This document shows, piece by piece, positions 27,131 through 35,996 of a DNA stretch of 64,000 nucleotides. Each line of letters starts with the position of its first letter. Positions within the stretch are counted from its first letter, which is position 1. The notes under the pieces are model-generated. The model had not been told where the DNA came from. It ran no database searches and saw nothing but the letters and a program-made list of their open reading frames with translations. The translations under genes and the position numbers were made by a program. Origin of the DNA: Flavobacterium circumlabens (GTDB lineage Bacteria > Bacteroidota > Bacteroidia > Flavobacteriales > Flavobacteriaceae); contig NZ_SLWA01000014.1 of NCBI RefSeq assembly GCF_004345565.1, positions 1 through 64,000 of the forward strand. The letters are read 5' to 3'.

Positions 27131-28852
27131 ATGGATATCAAAAATACTAAAAAACGCATTGCAATTTTAGGAGGAGGCCCAAGCGGACTTTTTATTTATA
27201 AGAGACTGGTTGAATCAGGAGCAAATGATTTTGAGGTTGAGATTTTCGAGAGGAAGTCAGAGCTTGGTTCGGGAATGCCTTACAGCAGTGAAGGAGCAAA
27301 TGATGAACATATTACCAATGTATCAGACAATGAAGTGCCGCAAATTGTTACCTCTATGGCAGAATGGATACATACCGCACCTGCCGAATTACTACAAAGA
27401 TTTAATATTAAACCGGATCAGTTTAACGAATATAAGGTAGTTCCAAGATTGCTTTTTGGTCATTATCTGGCAGCGCAATTTGAAATACTGCGCAAAGCAG
27501 GATCAAAGGCCGGAATTAAGACAACTGTCCATTTTAATAGTACAGTTACAGATATGGGCTACGATTTAGAAAATGAAACAGTAAGGATTGAAACTTTAGA
27601 TCAAAATAATAGAGAATTTGATTATGCTGTCATCTGCACTGGTCATAACTGGCCAATTCGTTATGAAGGTAAAATACCGGGTTATTATGATGCGCCATAT
27701 CCGCCTCAAAAACTGGTGCAAAAATTGAATCATCCCATTGCCGTAAAGGGTTCTTCGTTAACAGCTATAGATGCAATAAGAACACTTGCAAGGAATAATG
27801 GAATATTTGAAGCAGGAGCAGACGGAAATCTTAATTTTGAATTATTTCCGGATAGTGCTGATTTTAAAATTATGATGCACTCCAGAAGCGGTATGCTGCC
27901 TGCGGTCCGTTTTCATTTAGAAGATTCGCATCTGTCTAATGATTCGTTATTGACTCAGGAAGAAATAGAAGAACACAGAAAAAATAACGATGGATTCCTG
28001 TCGCTTGATTTTATTTTTGAAAAGGATTTTAAAGAGATTTTCCGGGAAAAAGAACCTGAATTTTATGAGCGTATTAAAGGATTTTCTATTGAAGATTTTG
28101 TAGAACATATGATGGACTTGCGGGAACGTCTGGATCCCTTTCAGCTTTTAAAGGCTGAATATGTGCAAGCCGAGAAATCTATTAAAAGAAAAGAGTCAAT
28201 TTACTGGAAAGAAATGCTAGCTGTTTTGAGTTTTGCGATGAACCATCCGGCTAAATATTTCTCGGCCGAAGATATGCAGCGGCTCCAAAAAGTGCTAATG
28301 CCTTTAATTTCAATTGTAATTGCCTTTGTTCCCCAAAAATCATGTGAAGAATTGCTGGCTCTTCATCAGGCTGGTGTGCTGGATCTCGTTCCTGTTGGAG
28401 CTGACAGTAAAGTTGAACCGCAAAGCGAAGGAGGAATTCTGTATCATTTCAGAGATGAAAATGATGAAAATCAGTCTGTTTATTATCAAACATTTGTTGA
28501 TTGTGTCGGACAACCACATTTAGCATACAACGATTTTCCCTTCAGGAGTCTGCTGTCACAAAAAGCTGTAAGTCCTGCTCGTTTAAAATTTAAATCACCT
28601 AAAGAGGGGAGCGTTGCCTCTATGCAAGGAAAGTATTCAGTGGAGAAAAATGAAAATGACGATTATTTTCTAAATGTTTCCGGAATAGCGATTAATGACA
28701 ATTTTCAGATTATTGACCAATACGGTGCTTTCAATAAAAACATATACATTATGGCAGTACCTTATATAGGCGGATTCAATCCTGATTATTCGGGTTTGGA
28801 TTTTTGTGAAGCCGCCTCACTGCGCATAGTGAATGCTATTTTAGAAAAATAA
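27131..28852 (+). CDS. FAD/NAD(P)-binding protein (NAD_binding_9 type)
   Basis: This 573-residue protein has the N-terminal dinucleotide fold IAILGGGPSGLFIYKRLV and the acidic strand end VEIFERK. A second nucleotide-like block DYAVICTGHNWP follows. RLLFGHYLAAQFEIL and the C-terminal NIYIMAVPYIGGFNPDYSGLDF are typical of the HI0933/NAD_binding_9 group of flavoproteins. There is no signal peptide, so it is cytosolic. The group includes hydroxylase-like and uncharacterized oxidoreductases; I cannot name the substrate. It is divergent from a light-dependent DNA-repair gene, which may hint at co-regulation by light or oxidative stress. Confidence 0.8.
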   Translation: MDIKNTKKRIAILGGGPSGLFIYKRLVESGANDFEVEIFERKSELGSGMPYSSEGANDEHITNVSDNEVPQIVTSMAEWIHTAPAELLQRFNIKPDQFNEYKVVPRLLFGHYLAAQFEILRKAGSKAGIKTTVHFNSTVTDMGYDLENETVRIETLDQNNREFDYAVICTGHNWPIRYEGKIPGYYDAPYPPQKLVQKLNHPIAVKGSSLTAIDAIRTLARNNGIFEAGADGNLNFELFPDSADFKIMMHSRSGMLPAVRFHLEDSHLSNDSLLTQEEIEEHRKNNDGFLSLDFIFEKDFKEIFREKEPEFYERIKGFSIEDFVEHMMDLRERLDPFQLLKAEYVQAEKSIKRKESIYWKEMLAVLSFAMNHPAKYFSAEDMQRLQKVLMPLISIVIAFVPQKSCEELLALHQAGVLDLVPVGADSKVEPQSEGGILYHFRDENDENQSVYYQTFVDCVGQPHLAYNDFPFRSLLSQKAVSPARLKFKSPKEGSVASMQGKYSVEKNENDDYFLNVSGIAINDNFQIIDQYGAFNKNIYIMAVPYIGGFNPDYSGLDFCEAASLRIVNAILEK

Positions 28853-28921
28853 AATTATTATTCATTAGGAAATCTGAACTTGTAAAATTCATGATAAGGT
28901 TCAAAAAAAAGGAACTAATTT

Positions 28922-29344
28922 CTATACATTTGGATGAACGCAGTTTTTCCAGTATTCAATTACTACATTCACTATTGATTTTGTTTTCTGATAGTCATTT
29001 TCTTTTTTGAAAAAGCCTTGAATACTAAGGGTAGTATAAGCTTCTTCAATGGCTTGCTGTGATGCTGCTGTAGAATAAAAAATAAAAGGGATACTTTTTT
29101 TTCTTAAAACCGGGTCAGCATCTATAAGACGTTTTAATTCCAGTCCATTCATAATCGGCATATTAATATCACAAAAAATAATCAACATTTTTTCATCACT
29201 GCTGCACAGGAAGGAAAGTGCTTCTGCTCCGTTAAGTTTCCATACGATTTTGTTTGTATTGCCAAGAGAGATAATCACATCCTCTAAAATCTCTTTGTCA
29301 TCTTCATCATCTTCCACTATAAGGATCGTACCGTTCTTTATCAT
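28922..29344 (-). CDS. Single-domain response regulator (CheY/Rcp1-like)
   Basis: This 140-residue protein is only a receiver domain. It has the acidic pocket ILIVEDDEDDKEI, the phospho-acceptor Asp59 in LIIFCDINMPIMNG, the switch Ser/Thr in PFIFYSTAAS (about residues 90-91) and the Lys in GFFKKEN (about 112). There is no output domain, so it probably works by protein contact, as phosphorelay middleman or feedback regulator. No partner kinase is adjacent apart from the divergent hybrid regulator at 29781, which has its own receiver. Proteins of this Rcp1 type are common in Bacteroidetes. Confidence 0.9.
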   Translation of the reverse strand: MIKNGTILIVEDDEDDKEILEDVIISLGNTNKIVWKLNGAEALSFLCSSDEKMLIIFCDINMPIMNGLELKRLIDADPVLRKKSIPFIFYSTAASQQAIEEAYTTLSIQGFFKKENDYQKTKSIVNVVIEYWKNCVHPNV

Positions 29345-29780
29345 TTGATTGGTTTTTAAGTGTTTAAATGTAAAGTTTTTTTTAGTATACTCCTGACTTT
29401 GAGAGATATATTTTACAAATTTGACAAGAGATATTTGATAGATGCCTCTTTTTAATTAAAAGTACTCCTATTTCAGTAAATAACAGCTATATATTAAAAT
29501 AGGCCAGTCTGTACTATTTAGGAATTGTAAAGTGTTGCTACTGTTATAAAGAATTAATGGCCAATTAATAAACCGGGATAAACGATTGTCTCAATAAAAA
29601 CAGCTGACAGAGCCATTTTTTTCTGATAGTTTTGGAAAGTTATTTTTGTTAAAAAAAAATACATTAGTACAGGTATTTATGAAGAACAATGAAAATGTGT
29701 CTTTTGTACGCTTATTTTTCTGAAATTTTATAAAATTACCTTATAATTGTACTTTCTACAAGAATATAAAAAAAGTTATT
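29345..29780. promoter_or_regulatory. Divergent promoter region between receiver protein and hybrid regulator
   Basis: About 435 AT-rich bases without a gene. TAGTTTTG (29627-29634) fits the Bacteroidetes -7 motif TAnnTTTG, and CTG at 29604-29606 lies at the right distance for a weak -33 element. It would give a leader of about 140 bases for the regulator at 29781. Confidence 0.35.
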
Positions 29781-32700
29781 TTGAAGTATTTTCGCCTCTA
29801 TCTTATCTTACTTCTATGTTTTTCTGCTTCTGGATATTCACAAGATTATCCAGTTAAATTTCTTGATATATCCGATGGTTTATCGAACAATTCTGTTACC
29901 ACAATATACCAGGATAATGAAGGCTTTATGTGGTTTGGAACTTATGATGGATTAAACCGCTACGACGGTTATAATTTTAAAGTATTCCGAAACAGGATTA
30001 ATGATAAAAAGTCATTACAGTTCAATACCATTTACAATATTGAAGGCGACTCTCAAAAAAATATTTGGTTAGGAGGAGCAAACGGAGTTTGTATTTATGA
30101 CAAAACCGCAGCCGCATTTCATTCTGTAGAATATACTTTTGCCAATAAAAAACCGCAGCTATTAAAAGATATCATACATCAAATATGTGCCGTATCGAAT
30201 AAGCTGGTTCTGGTTGCTTCTCAAAGTCTGGGATTAATTGCTTTTGAAAACGGATCATTTGTCGGAACTCATATTCCCCTGAAAACAGTACGGAACAATA
30301 GAAGTGTCAATAATTATGATGCAACCGCAATTCAGGAAAATCAAAAAAAAACAGGGTGTTGGGCTTATGTCCGTAACGTTGGGATTTGTACCTACACTTA
30401 CAAGTCAAAAAGGTTAGAAGTAGTATTCCCGCTTTCGATGGAAGTAAAAAAAATGAAACTTGCGGAAGATGGCAATCTTTGGTTAGGGACTGATGAAGGA
30501 CTTTATCTCTTTGATACAAAATCACATTTGCTTTCAGATAATTATTTTTCGAATAAATGCAGCGTTACCGATATTCTTATTGATAAGAAAAAAGAAATGT
30601 GGATTACTACAGATGGCTGTGGTATTTATAAAGTCGTTGGAACAAATAAAAAAGCAATTCCTTATAATGCTGTAAAAGACAATCAATTGGTTAAAAGTAA
30701 TTCGGTTTGGAGTTTATTCGAAGACAAAACCGGAAATAAATGGATTGGAACTTTGCGCGGTGGCATAAGTATGCTGAGCAATGCGCCTAAATATTTTAAA
30801 AGTATTCGATATAATGCAAAAGGAAATGATCCTGCAGAAAACTTTATTTTGTCATTTTGCGAAGACGAAAAAAATAATTTATGGGTAGGAACAGATGGTG
30901 CAGGGTTAAAATACTGGAATCGAAAAAACAATTCATATATAAATTATGCCAATAAACTTTCGAGCAGTTTTATTACCAGTATTATAAGAGACAATAATAA
31001 TGATATTTGGTTGTCTACATGGGCGGGCGGCGTAAACAGGATTAATGCTAAAGATAATACAGTAACTCAATATTCCTGTTACAATCCGTTTACGAAACAA
31101 ACAGAAAAAAATATTTGGTTTGTTTACAAAGATTCTAAAGCAAATATCTGGGCAAGTTCTACCAACGAAGGTTCTTTTTACCTTTTTGACAGACTCAAAA
31201 ACAACTTTACTCTTTTTGATTCATCAATCAATAATTTGCAATGTATTACTGAAACAAGCGACGGAAAACTTTGGGGAGGAAATTATACATCCTTATTTTC
31301 TATTGAAAAAAGAACTAAAAAAATCAATAAAATTACAATCGGAAATCCTGTAAGATGTATTCATGAAGATAAGGATAAAAATCTCTGGCTGGGCACACAA
31401 GAAGGAGGATTGTTATTATTTGATCGAAAAACAAACACGTTTAAAAGACTTACCACCGACGATGGTTTACCTTCGAATACTATTTTAAGATTGCTTGAAG
31501 ACAAAGAAGGAAATTTATGGATGAGTACTTATAACGGTGTTTGCAGATTTGATAAGAAAAGAAAAACATTTAGGAATTTCTCCGTAAATGACGGACTTCA
31601 AAGCAATCAGTTCAGTTTTAATGCAGGTTTAAAATTATCGACAGGAGAATTCCTATTCGGAGGAATAAATGGATTTAACATCTTTTTTCCTGAAGCAATT
31701 AAAGGTTTTAATCAGGAAAATAATTTATTGCTGAGTGATTTTTATGTCAACAATCAACCAATTGAAGAAAGTAAAACTGATTTAGTTTCAGAATGGGATT
31801 CGGGGAAAATCAAAGAAGTAAGTCTGCCTTACGATCAAACTACTTTATCGCTCGAATTTGTCGCATTAGATTATAATAATGCCGACAAAATAAATTATGC
31901 TTACTATTTAGAAGGCTGGGACGAGCAATGGAATTTTGTGGGTCAGTCCCGAAAAGCAAATTATTCGAGATTGCCGGAAGGAAAATACACTTTTAAGGTA
32001 AAAACAACCAATTTTAAAGGTGGCTGGAATAAAGAAGAAAGTCTGATTACGGTCTTTGTCCTGCCGCCCTGGTACAGAACCTGGTGGGCTTATGCATTAT
32101 ATGTAGCAGCAGGTATCGGAGTTGTTTTTGCTTACATAGCGTACAATAAAAACAAAGAAGAACTGAAATATAAAGTAAAAATTGCAGAATTAGAAAGTAA
32201 GAAAGAAAAAGAAGTTGCAGAGAAACAGTCGTCAATGTTTACTTATATCTCGCACGAATTTCGTACGCCGCTTTCGCTTATTATAAATCCGCTAAAAAAA
32301 GCAGTTCAAAAAGAAAGTGTTCAGGATGGTTCTTCCGGAAGTGATTTAGCGATTGCACACCGAAATGCCAGAAGACTTTTGAGTTTGGTTGATCAGTTGT
32401 TGCTTTTTCGTAAAGCCGAAAATGATGCTGATTCGCTCAGATTGTCGACTATCAATGTAAATAGCCTTTGTAATGAAGTATATCAATGTTTTGTAAATCA
32501 GGCAAAAGAGAAAAATGTTTCTTACAATTTTAATATTCCGGATTATGATATTGAAATGACAGGCGATTATGAGAAAATTGAAATTTCCTTATTCAATTTA
32601 ATGTCGAATGCTTTTAAGTATACGCCAATTGGAGGAGAAATCAATCTTAAACTTGCTGAAAATGAGCATGAAGTTGAACTCGAAATTTCTGATAACGGCG

Positions 32701-33830
32701 ACGGAATCGAGAAAAAAGACATTGATGTTATATTCGAAAAATTCAAACAAATCAATTCAAAGGTATCTGTTGGAACTGGTTTCGGAATTGGACTTTATAT
32801 TGTGAAATATTTTGTAGATAAGCACAAAGGAACTGTAAGTTGTACTAGCGAAATTGGAAAGGGAAGTACATTTAAACTAACCTTTCTAAAAGGAAACGCA
32901 CATTTTGAAGATGTTGAAATTACAAATGTTGTACCCCAGCGAAGTCAATTGTTTGATGAGCTGATTCCGGATGAAATAGAAGAGCATAATATAGCTCCGT
33001 CAATCTCAGAAAGTGATTTTCAGAAAATGATGCTTACAGATAAAAGAACGGTTTTAATTATTGATGATAATGTAGAAATAAAAGCCTATCTCGTTAAATT
33101 GTTTTCAGAAAATCACATTGTATACAGTGCTGAAAACGGAGAAGAAGGTTTAAAACTCACCAGGAAACATATGCCCGATTTGGTAATAAGCGATATTACA
33201 ATGGAGGAAATGGATGGATTGGAATTATGCCGAAAAATTAAAGAAGATAATGCTTTATCGCATATTCCGGTAATCTTATTAACAGCATCAAAAAATCCGG
33301 AAACCCATCTGCAGGGAATTAGTGAAGGGGCCGACGATTATATCACAAAACCATTTGATGATGATATACTCGTGGCGCGGGTAGAGTCTTTATTAAAGAA
33401 TAGAAGTAATTTGCGTAAATACTTCCTGGACAGTATTACCCTAAAGGAAAACACCCAGAAAGTTCCGCTTGAATATCAGGAAATCTTAATAAAATGTATT
33501 GATATCGTAGAAGCGAATATTCATAAAAGAGATTTTACAATTAAAAACTTTGCCCTCGAAATGGGGATGAGCCATAGAACGTTATACACTAAAATTAAAA
33601 TCATTTCGGGACAAACGTTAAATTCTTTTATTCGCTCAGTTAGGATTCGAAGAGCCGCAATGCTGATGCTAACGGAAGATATGAATATTACTCAGGCAAG
33701 TGCTGAGGTTGGTTTTGAAGATCCAAAATATTTCAGACAGCAATTTGTTAAGCTTTTTGGAATGAATCCATCAGAATATATTAAAAAATATAAGAGTTCT
33801 TTTAACTCCGATTTGAATGTTATCAAATAA
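29781..33830 (+). CDS. Hybrid two-component system regulator (sensor kinase, receiver, AraC output)
   Basis: This 1349-residue protein has a TTG start (KYFRLYLILLLCFSASGYSQ signal follows); no better ATG is near. Periplasmic two-component-propeller repeats fill about 25-650 (repeated WLGT/WIGT and DGL units). A Y_Y_Y domain follows (about 690-755, YYLEGWDEQWNFVG), then a membrane span (about 765-785). The kinase has His825 in SHEFRTPLSLI and ATPase boxes (NLMSNAFKYTP, GTGFGIGLYI). The receiver has Asp1138 in LVISDITMEEMDG, and the C terminus is an AraC helix-turn-helix (FEDPKYFRQQFVKLFGMNPSEY). It senses an oligosaccharide in the periplasm and activates a polysaccharide locus, almost surely the operon starting at 34553. 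Confidence 0.95.
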   Translation: MKYFRLYLILLLCFSASGYSQDYPVKFLDISDGLSNNSVTTIYQDNEGFMWFGTYDGLNRYDGYNFKVFRNRINDKKSLQFNTIYNIEGDSQKNIWLGGANGVCIYDKTAAAFHSVEYTFANKKPQLLKDIIHQICAVSNKLVLVASQSLGLIAFENGSFVGTHIPLKTVRNNRSVNNYDATAIQENQKKTGCWAYVRNVGICTYTYKSKRLEVVFPLSMEVKKMKLAEDGNLWLGTDEGLYLFDTKSHLLSDNYFSNKCSVTDILIDKKKEMWITTDGCGIYKVVGTNKKAIPYNAVKDNQLVKSNSVWSLFEDKTGNKWIGTLRGGISMLSNAPKYFKSIRYNAKGNDPAENFILSFCEDEKNNLWVGTDGAGLKYWNRKNNSYINYANKLSSSFITSIIRDNNNDIWLSTWAGGVNRINAKDNTVTQYSCYNPFTKQTEKNIWFVYKDSKANIWASSTNEGSFYLFDRLKNNFTLFDSSINNLQCITETSDGKLWGGNYTSLFSIEKRTKKINKITIGNPVRCIHEDKDKNLWLGTQEGGLLLFDRKTNTFKRLTTDDGLPSNTILRLLEDKEGNLWMSTYNGVCRFDKKRKTFRNFSVNDGLQSNQFSFNAGLKLSTGEFLFGGINGFNIFFPEAIKGFNQENNLLLSDFYVNNQPIEESKTDLVSEWDSGKIKEVSLPYDQTTLSLEFVALDYNNADKINYAYYLEGWDEQWNFVGQSRKANYSRLPEGKYTFKVKTTNFKGGWNKEESLITVFVLPPWYRTWWAYALYVAAGIGVVFAYIAYNKNKEELKYKVKIAELESKKEKEVAEKQSSMFTYISHEFRTPLSLIINPLKKAVQKESVQDGSSGSDLAIAHRNARRLLSLVDQLLLFRKAENDADSLRLSTINVNSLCNEVYQCFVNQAKEKNVSYNFNIPDYDIEMTGDYEKIEISLFNLMSNAFKYTPIGGEINLKLAENEHEVELEISDNGDGIEKKDIDVIFEKFKQINSKVSVGTGFGIGLYIVKYFVDKHKGTVSCTSEIGKGSTFKLTFLKGNAHFEDVEITNVVPQRSQLFDELIPDEIEEHNIAPSISESDFQKMMLTDKRTVLIIDDNVEIKAYLVKLFSENHIVYSAENGEEGLKLTRKHMPDLVISDITMEEMDGLELCRKIKEDNALSHIPVILLTASKNPETHLQGISEGADDYITKPFDDDILVARVESLLKNRSNLRKYFLDSITLKENTQKVPLEYQEILIKCIDIVEANIHKRDFTIKNFALEMGMSHRTLYTKIKIISGQTLNSFIRSVRIRRAAMLMLTEDMNITQASAEVGFEDPKYFRQQFVKLFGMNPSEYIKKYKSSFNSDLNVIK

Positions 33831-34052
33831 GTTTTCGGGCACTTTGGCGAATTATTTAAAACATTTTATTTAAGTTCAAACGTGTCATTTCCCGTTCCTC
33901 AAAATGACAAAGCAGCAATATTTATCTTTATTAAGTATTCTTAAAAAAAACTTTCAATCGTTATAGCTAAAAAATGCCGGCTAAATTCATAATTGCGTAT
34001 TGTTTAAAAATATGCTGTTATTTTTTCGTACTCATTAATTTTTAGTCTAAAA

Positions 34053-34160
34053 TAATGGTTAATTACAATTTTGACCTCCTTTTTTTTCCATTTTACCCCT
34101 CATTGAAAATTTGAATTAAACATTTCTTTGCACTTATAGTAATGGTTAAGTTACATTACT
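34053..34160 (+). promoter_or_regulatory. Duplicated TAATGGTTAA..TTACA motif, candidate binding sites of the hybrid regulator
   Basis: TAATGGTTAATTACA (34053-34067) and TAATGGTTAAGTTACA (34140-34155) are near-identical and about 88 bases apart. The second sits inside the perfect inverted repeat AGTAATG (34138-34144) / CATTACT (34154-34160). They lie 390-500 bases before the SusE-like gene and after the regulator gene, where AraC-type output domains usually bind. The function is inferred from position only. Confidence 0.45.
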
Positions 34161-34267
34161 GTGGAAAATTATAAGTTTTTATTTTTTGGTAAGTTTTTGT
34201 CTGCTTAAAGAATTGAGCCTTCTTTAAGATAAGATGTAAAAGTTGGTTTTATGTATTATTTACCATG

Positions 34268-34290
34268 CCCGCAGATTAAAAGGCTGCGGG
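34268..34290 (+). promoter_or_regulatory. GC-rich leader hairpin
   Basis: CCCGCAG (34268-34274) and CTGCGGG (34284-34290) form a perfect 7-base stem around a 9-base A-rich loop, in otherwise AT-rich leader DNA. TTTAAAA follows, which is not a strong U tract. It may be a leader structure or a weak terminator of the regulator transcript. Confidence 0.4.
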
Positions 34291-34396
34291 TTTAAAACCA
34301 AAAACAGATTCGATATCGAAACAAAAAAGAATAAGAGAGAAAAGTATAAAAAGGAAAATATAAAAAGGACTAACAATTAACCAAACCTGAATAATT

Positions 34397-34456
34397 ATGA
34401 GAAAAACCGAAAAATTAATTTTTACCAGCCATGATTCTTTGCCCAAAAAAGAATAG
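34397..34456 (+). other. Short leader reading frame, 19 codons, possibly frameshifted
   Basis: The ATG at 34397 reads MRKTEKLIFTSHDSLPKKE and stops at TAG 34454. After a run of six A (34445-34450), another frame continues with coding-like sequence (IAVDIALKKEPAELMTSFHF) to a TAG near 34516. One extra A would join them into a 39-residue peptide. It could be a leader peptide, a degraded small gene, or chance. Confidence 0.25.
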
Positions 34457-34552
34457 CTGTCGACATTGCCCTTAAGAAGGAACCTGCAGAATTAATGACA
34501 AGCTTTCACTTTTAGAATAAAAAACTAACTAACCAACCTTAAAATTAAAGAA

Positions 34553-35950
34553 ATGAAAAAAAATATATTTTTATTTTTTCTTGCCCTTTTTGCTGTCCTT
34601 TTTACAGGATGTCAAAATAACGAAGCTGGATTTCCCAGTTCAGAAAAACCGACGGTTGTTGTTGCTACAAAAGAAATTTATGGAGCACCAACCAGAAAAT
34701 TTGAAATTAAAGCCACTTTGGCAGATGATTTAGGATTAAAGAGTATACAAATTCAAATTCCTGAATTATCTCTTGATAAAGTAATCACGTTTGCTACAGA
34801 TCCGTTACTTAAATCGTACGATTTGAGTTATTTTTTCGAAATCCCTGCAAATAGAGGAACTTCGGAAGTTTTTAAAATCAAATTGACAATAACAGACGTT
34901 TCAGGAAATTCAATTGATGAAGATATTAATCTGCGTTTAGACGGAGAATTCGCCGCCCCGGCAATTAGCATGGTTTCGCCTAAAGAAGGTGCCGTTATCC
35001 TATTGTCTACGAGTAAAGAAATGCCGGTAAATTTTGTTGTTAATGATGATTCAGGTATCGATTATGTTCAGGTAAAATGTGCTGAATTAGGTATCGATGA
35101 GATGATTCAATTATCAAATAGCCCCCAATCGTATACTTTTAATAAAACCTATACATTGCCGGTAACTGCTGCTAATTATGTTTTAACAATTACTGCGAAA
35201 GATAAATTTGCAATTCCTAACACAGGAACTTTAAATGTAAATATTGTGGCTACAAATGAGTATCCGGCGATTTATTTATGTGACCAGCCAAAAGGTACTA
35301 ATCTTACAACTGATGCTGTTGGTGTTCCAATGTACTTCCATGAGAAAAACGGACAAGACTTCGAATTTAAATATTATGCTGATAAAGACAATAAAGAAGT
35401 TTATTTCTTAGGACAGGAATCTGATTTTGCCCCGCATTGTTTTGGTCTGAATGAATCAGGAAGCTTAACAGATGATGTTGCTTCAGCTCCAATTGTCTTA
35501 CCTGCAAAAGGGTATTACAGCATAAAAGTAAATCCAAATACATTAGTGTATACGGTTACTAAATATACACCTTCGAGCAAAGTCTGGGCAGATGTTGCCA
35601 ACGGTTTATGGCACGATGTAGAAGCGCAAAGAAGACCTTTCGTGAGTGTCTGTGGTGCAGGAATTAAAGGTGCTGACTGGGACACATGGACTGCCTGGGT
35701 TCAAACAGGATTGCATTTGGCAAATAACCCGAATAACCCTTATCAATTAGTTGGAGAATATACGTTGACAGGAACTATGGAAGCGACTTTTACAGGTCAG
35801 TGGTGGAGTCCGTCCTGGAGATTAATCAAAAATGGTATTGCTACAATGTCGCCGGGAGAAAATGGAAATGCAAAATATCCTGCAGCTCCGGGGATCTACA
35901 AAGTTGTACTTGATACAGAGTTAGAAAGAGTGTTTATCACAAAAAAATAA
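34553..35950 (+). CDS. SusE/SusF-like surface glycan-binding lipoprotein
   Basis: This 465-residue lipoprotein starts MKKNIFLFFLALFAVLFTGC, with Cys20 as the lipid site. Two or more Ig-like beta domains follow (FEIKATLADDLGLKSIQIQI and MPVNFVVNDDSGIDYVQVKC look like repeats of one fold). The C-terminal part has SusE/SusF-type features (ATNEYPAIYLCDQP; aromatic-rich GQWWSPSWRLI; final strand APGIYKVVLDTELERVFITKK). It should bind polysaccharide at the cell surface. Unusually, it precedes SusC rather than following SusD. It is 46 bases from the SusC gene and is likely the first gene of the arabinogalactan operon. Confidence 0.85.
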   Translation: MKKNIFLFFLALFAVLFTGCQNNEAGFPSSEKPTVVVATKEIYGAPTRKFEIKATLADDLGLKSIQIQIPELSLDKVITFATDPLLKSYDLSYFFEIPANRGTSEVFKIKLTITDVSGNSIDEDINLRLDGEFAAPAISMVSPKEGAVILLSTSKEMPVNFVVNDDSGIDYVQVKCAELGIDEMIQLSNSPQSYTFNKTYTLPVTAANYVLTITAKDKFAIPNTGTLNVNIVATNEYPAIYLCDQPKGTNLTTDAVGVPMYFHEKNGQDFEFKYYADKDNKEVYFLGQESDFAPHCFGLNESGSLTDDVASAPIVLPAKGYYSIKVNPNTLVYTVTKYTPSSKVWADVANGLWHDVEAQRRPFVSVCGAGIKGADWDTWTAWVQTGLHLANNPNNPYQLVGEYTLTGTMEATFTGQWWSPSWRLIKNGIATMSPGENGNAKYPAAPGIYKVVLDTELERVFITKK

Positions 35951-35996
35951 GTTGTTATACGTTTAGATATAACATTTAATTAAAAAAAATCTTACT

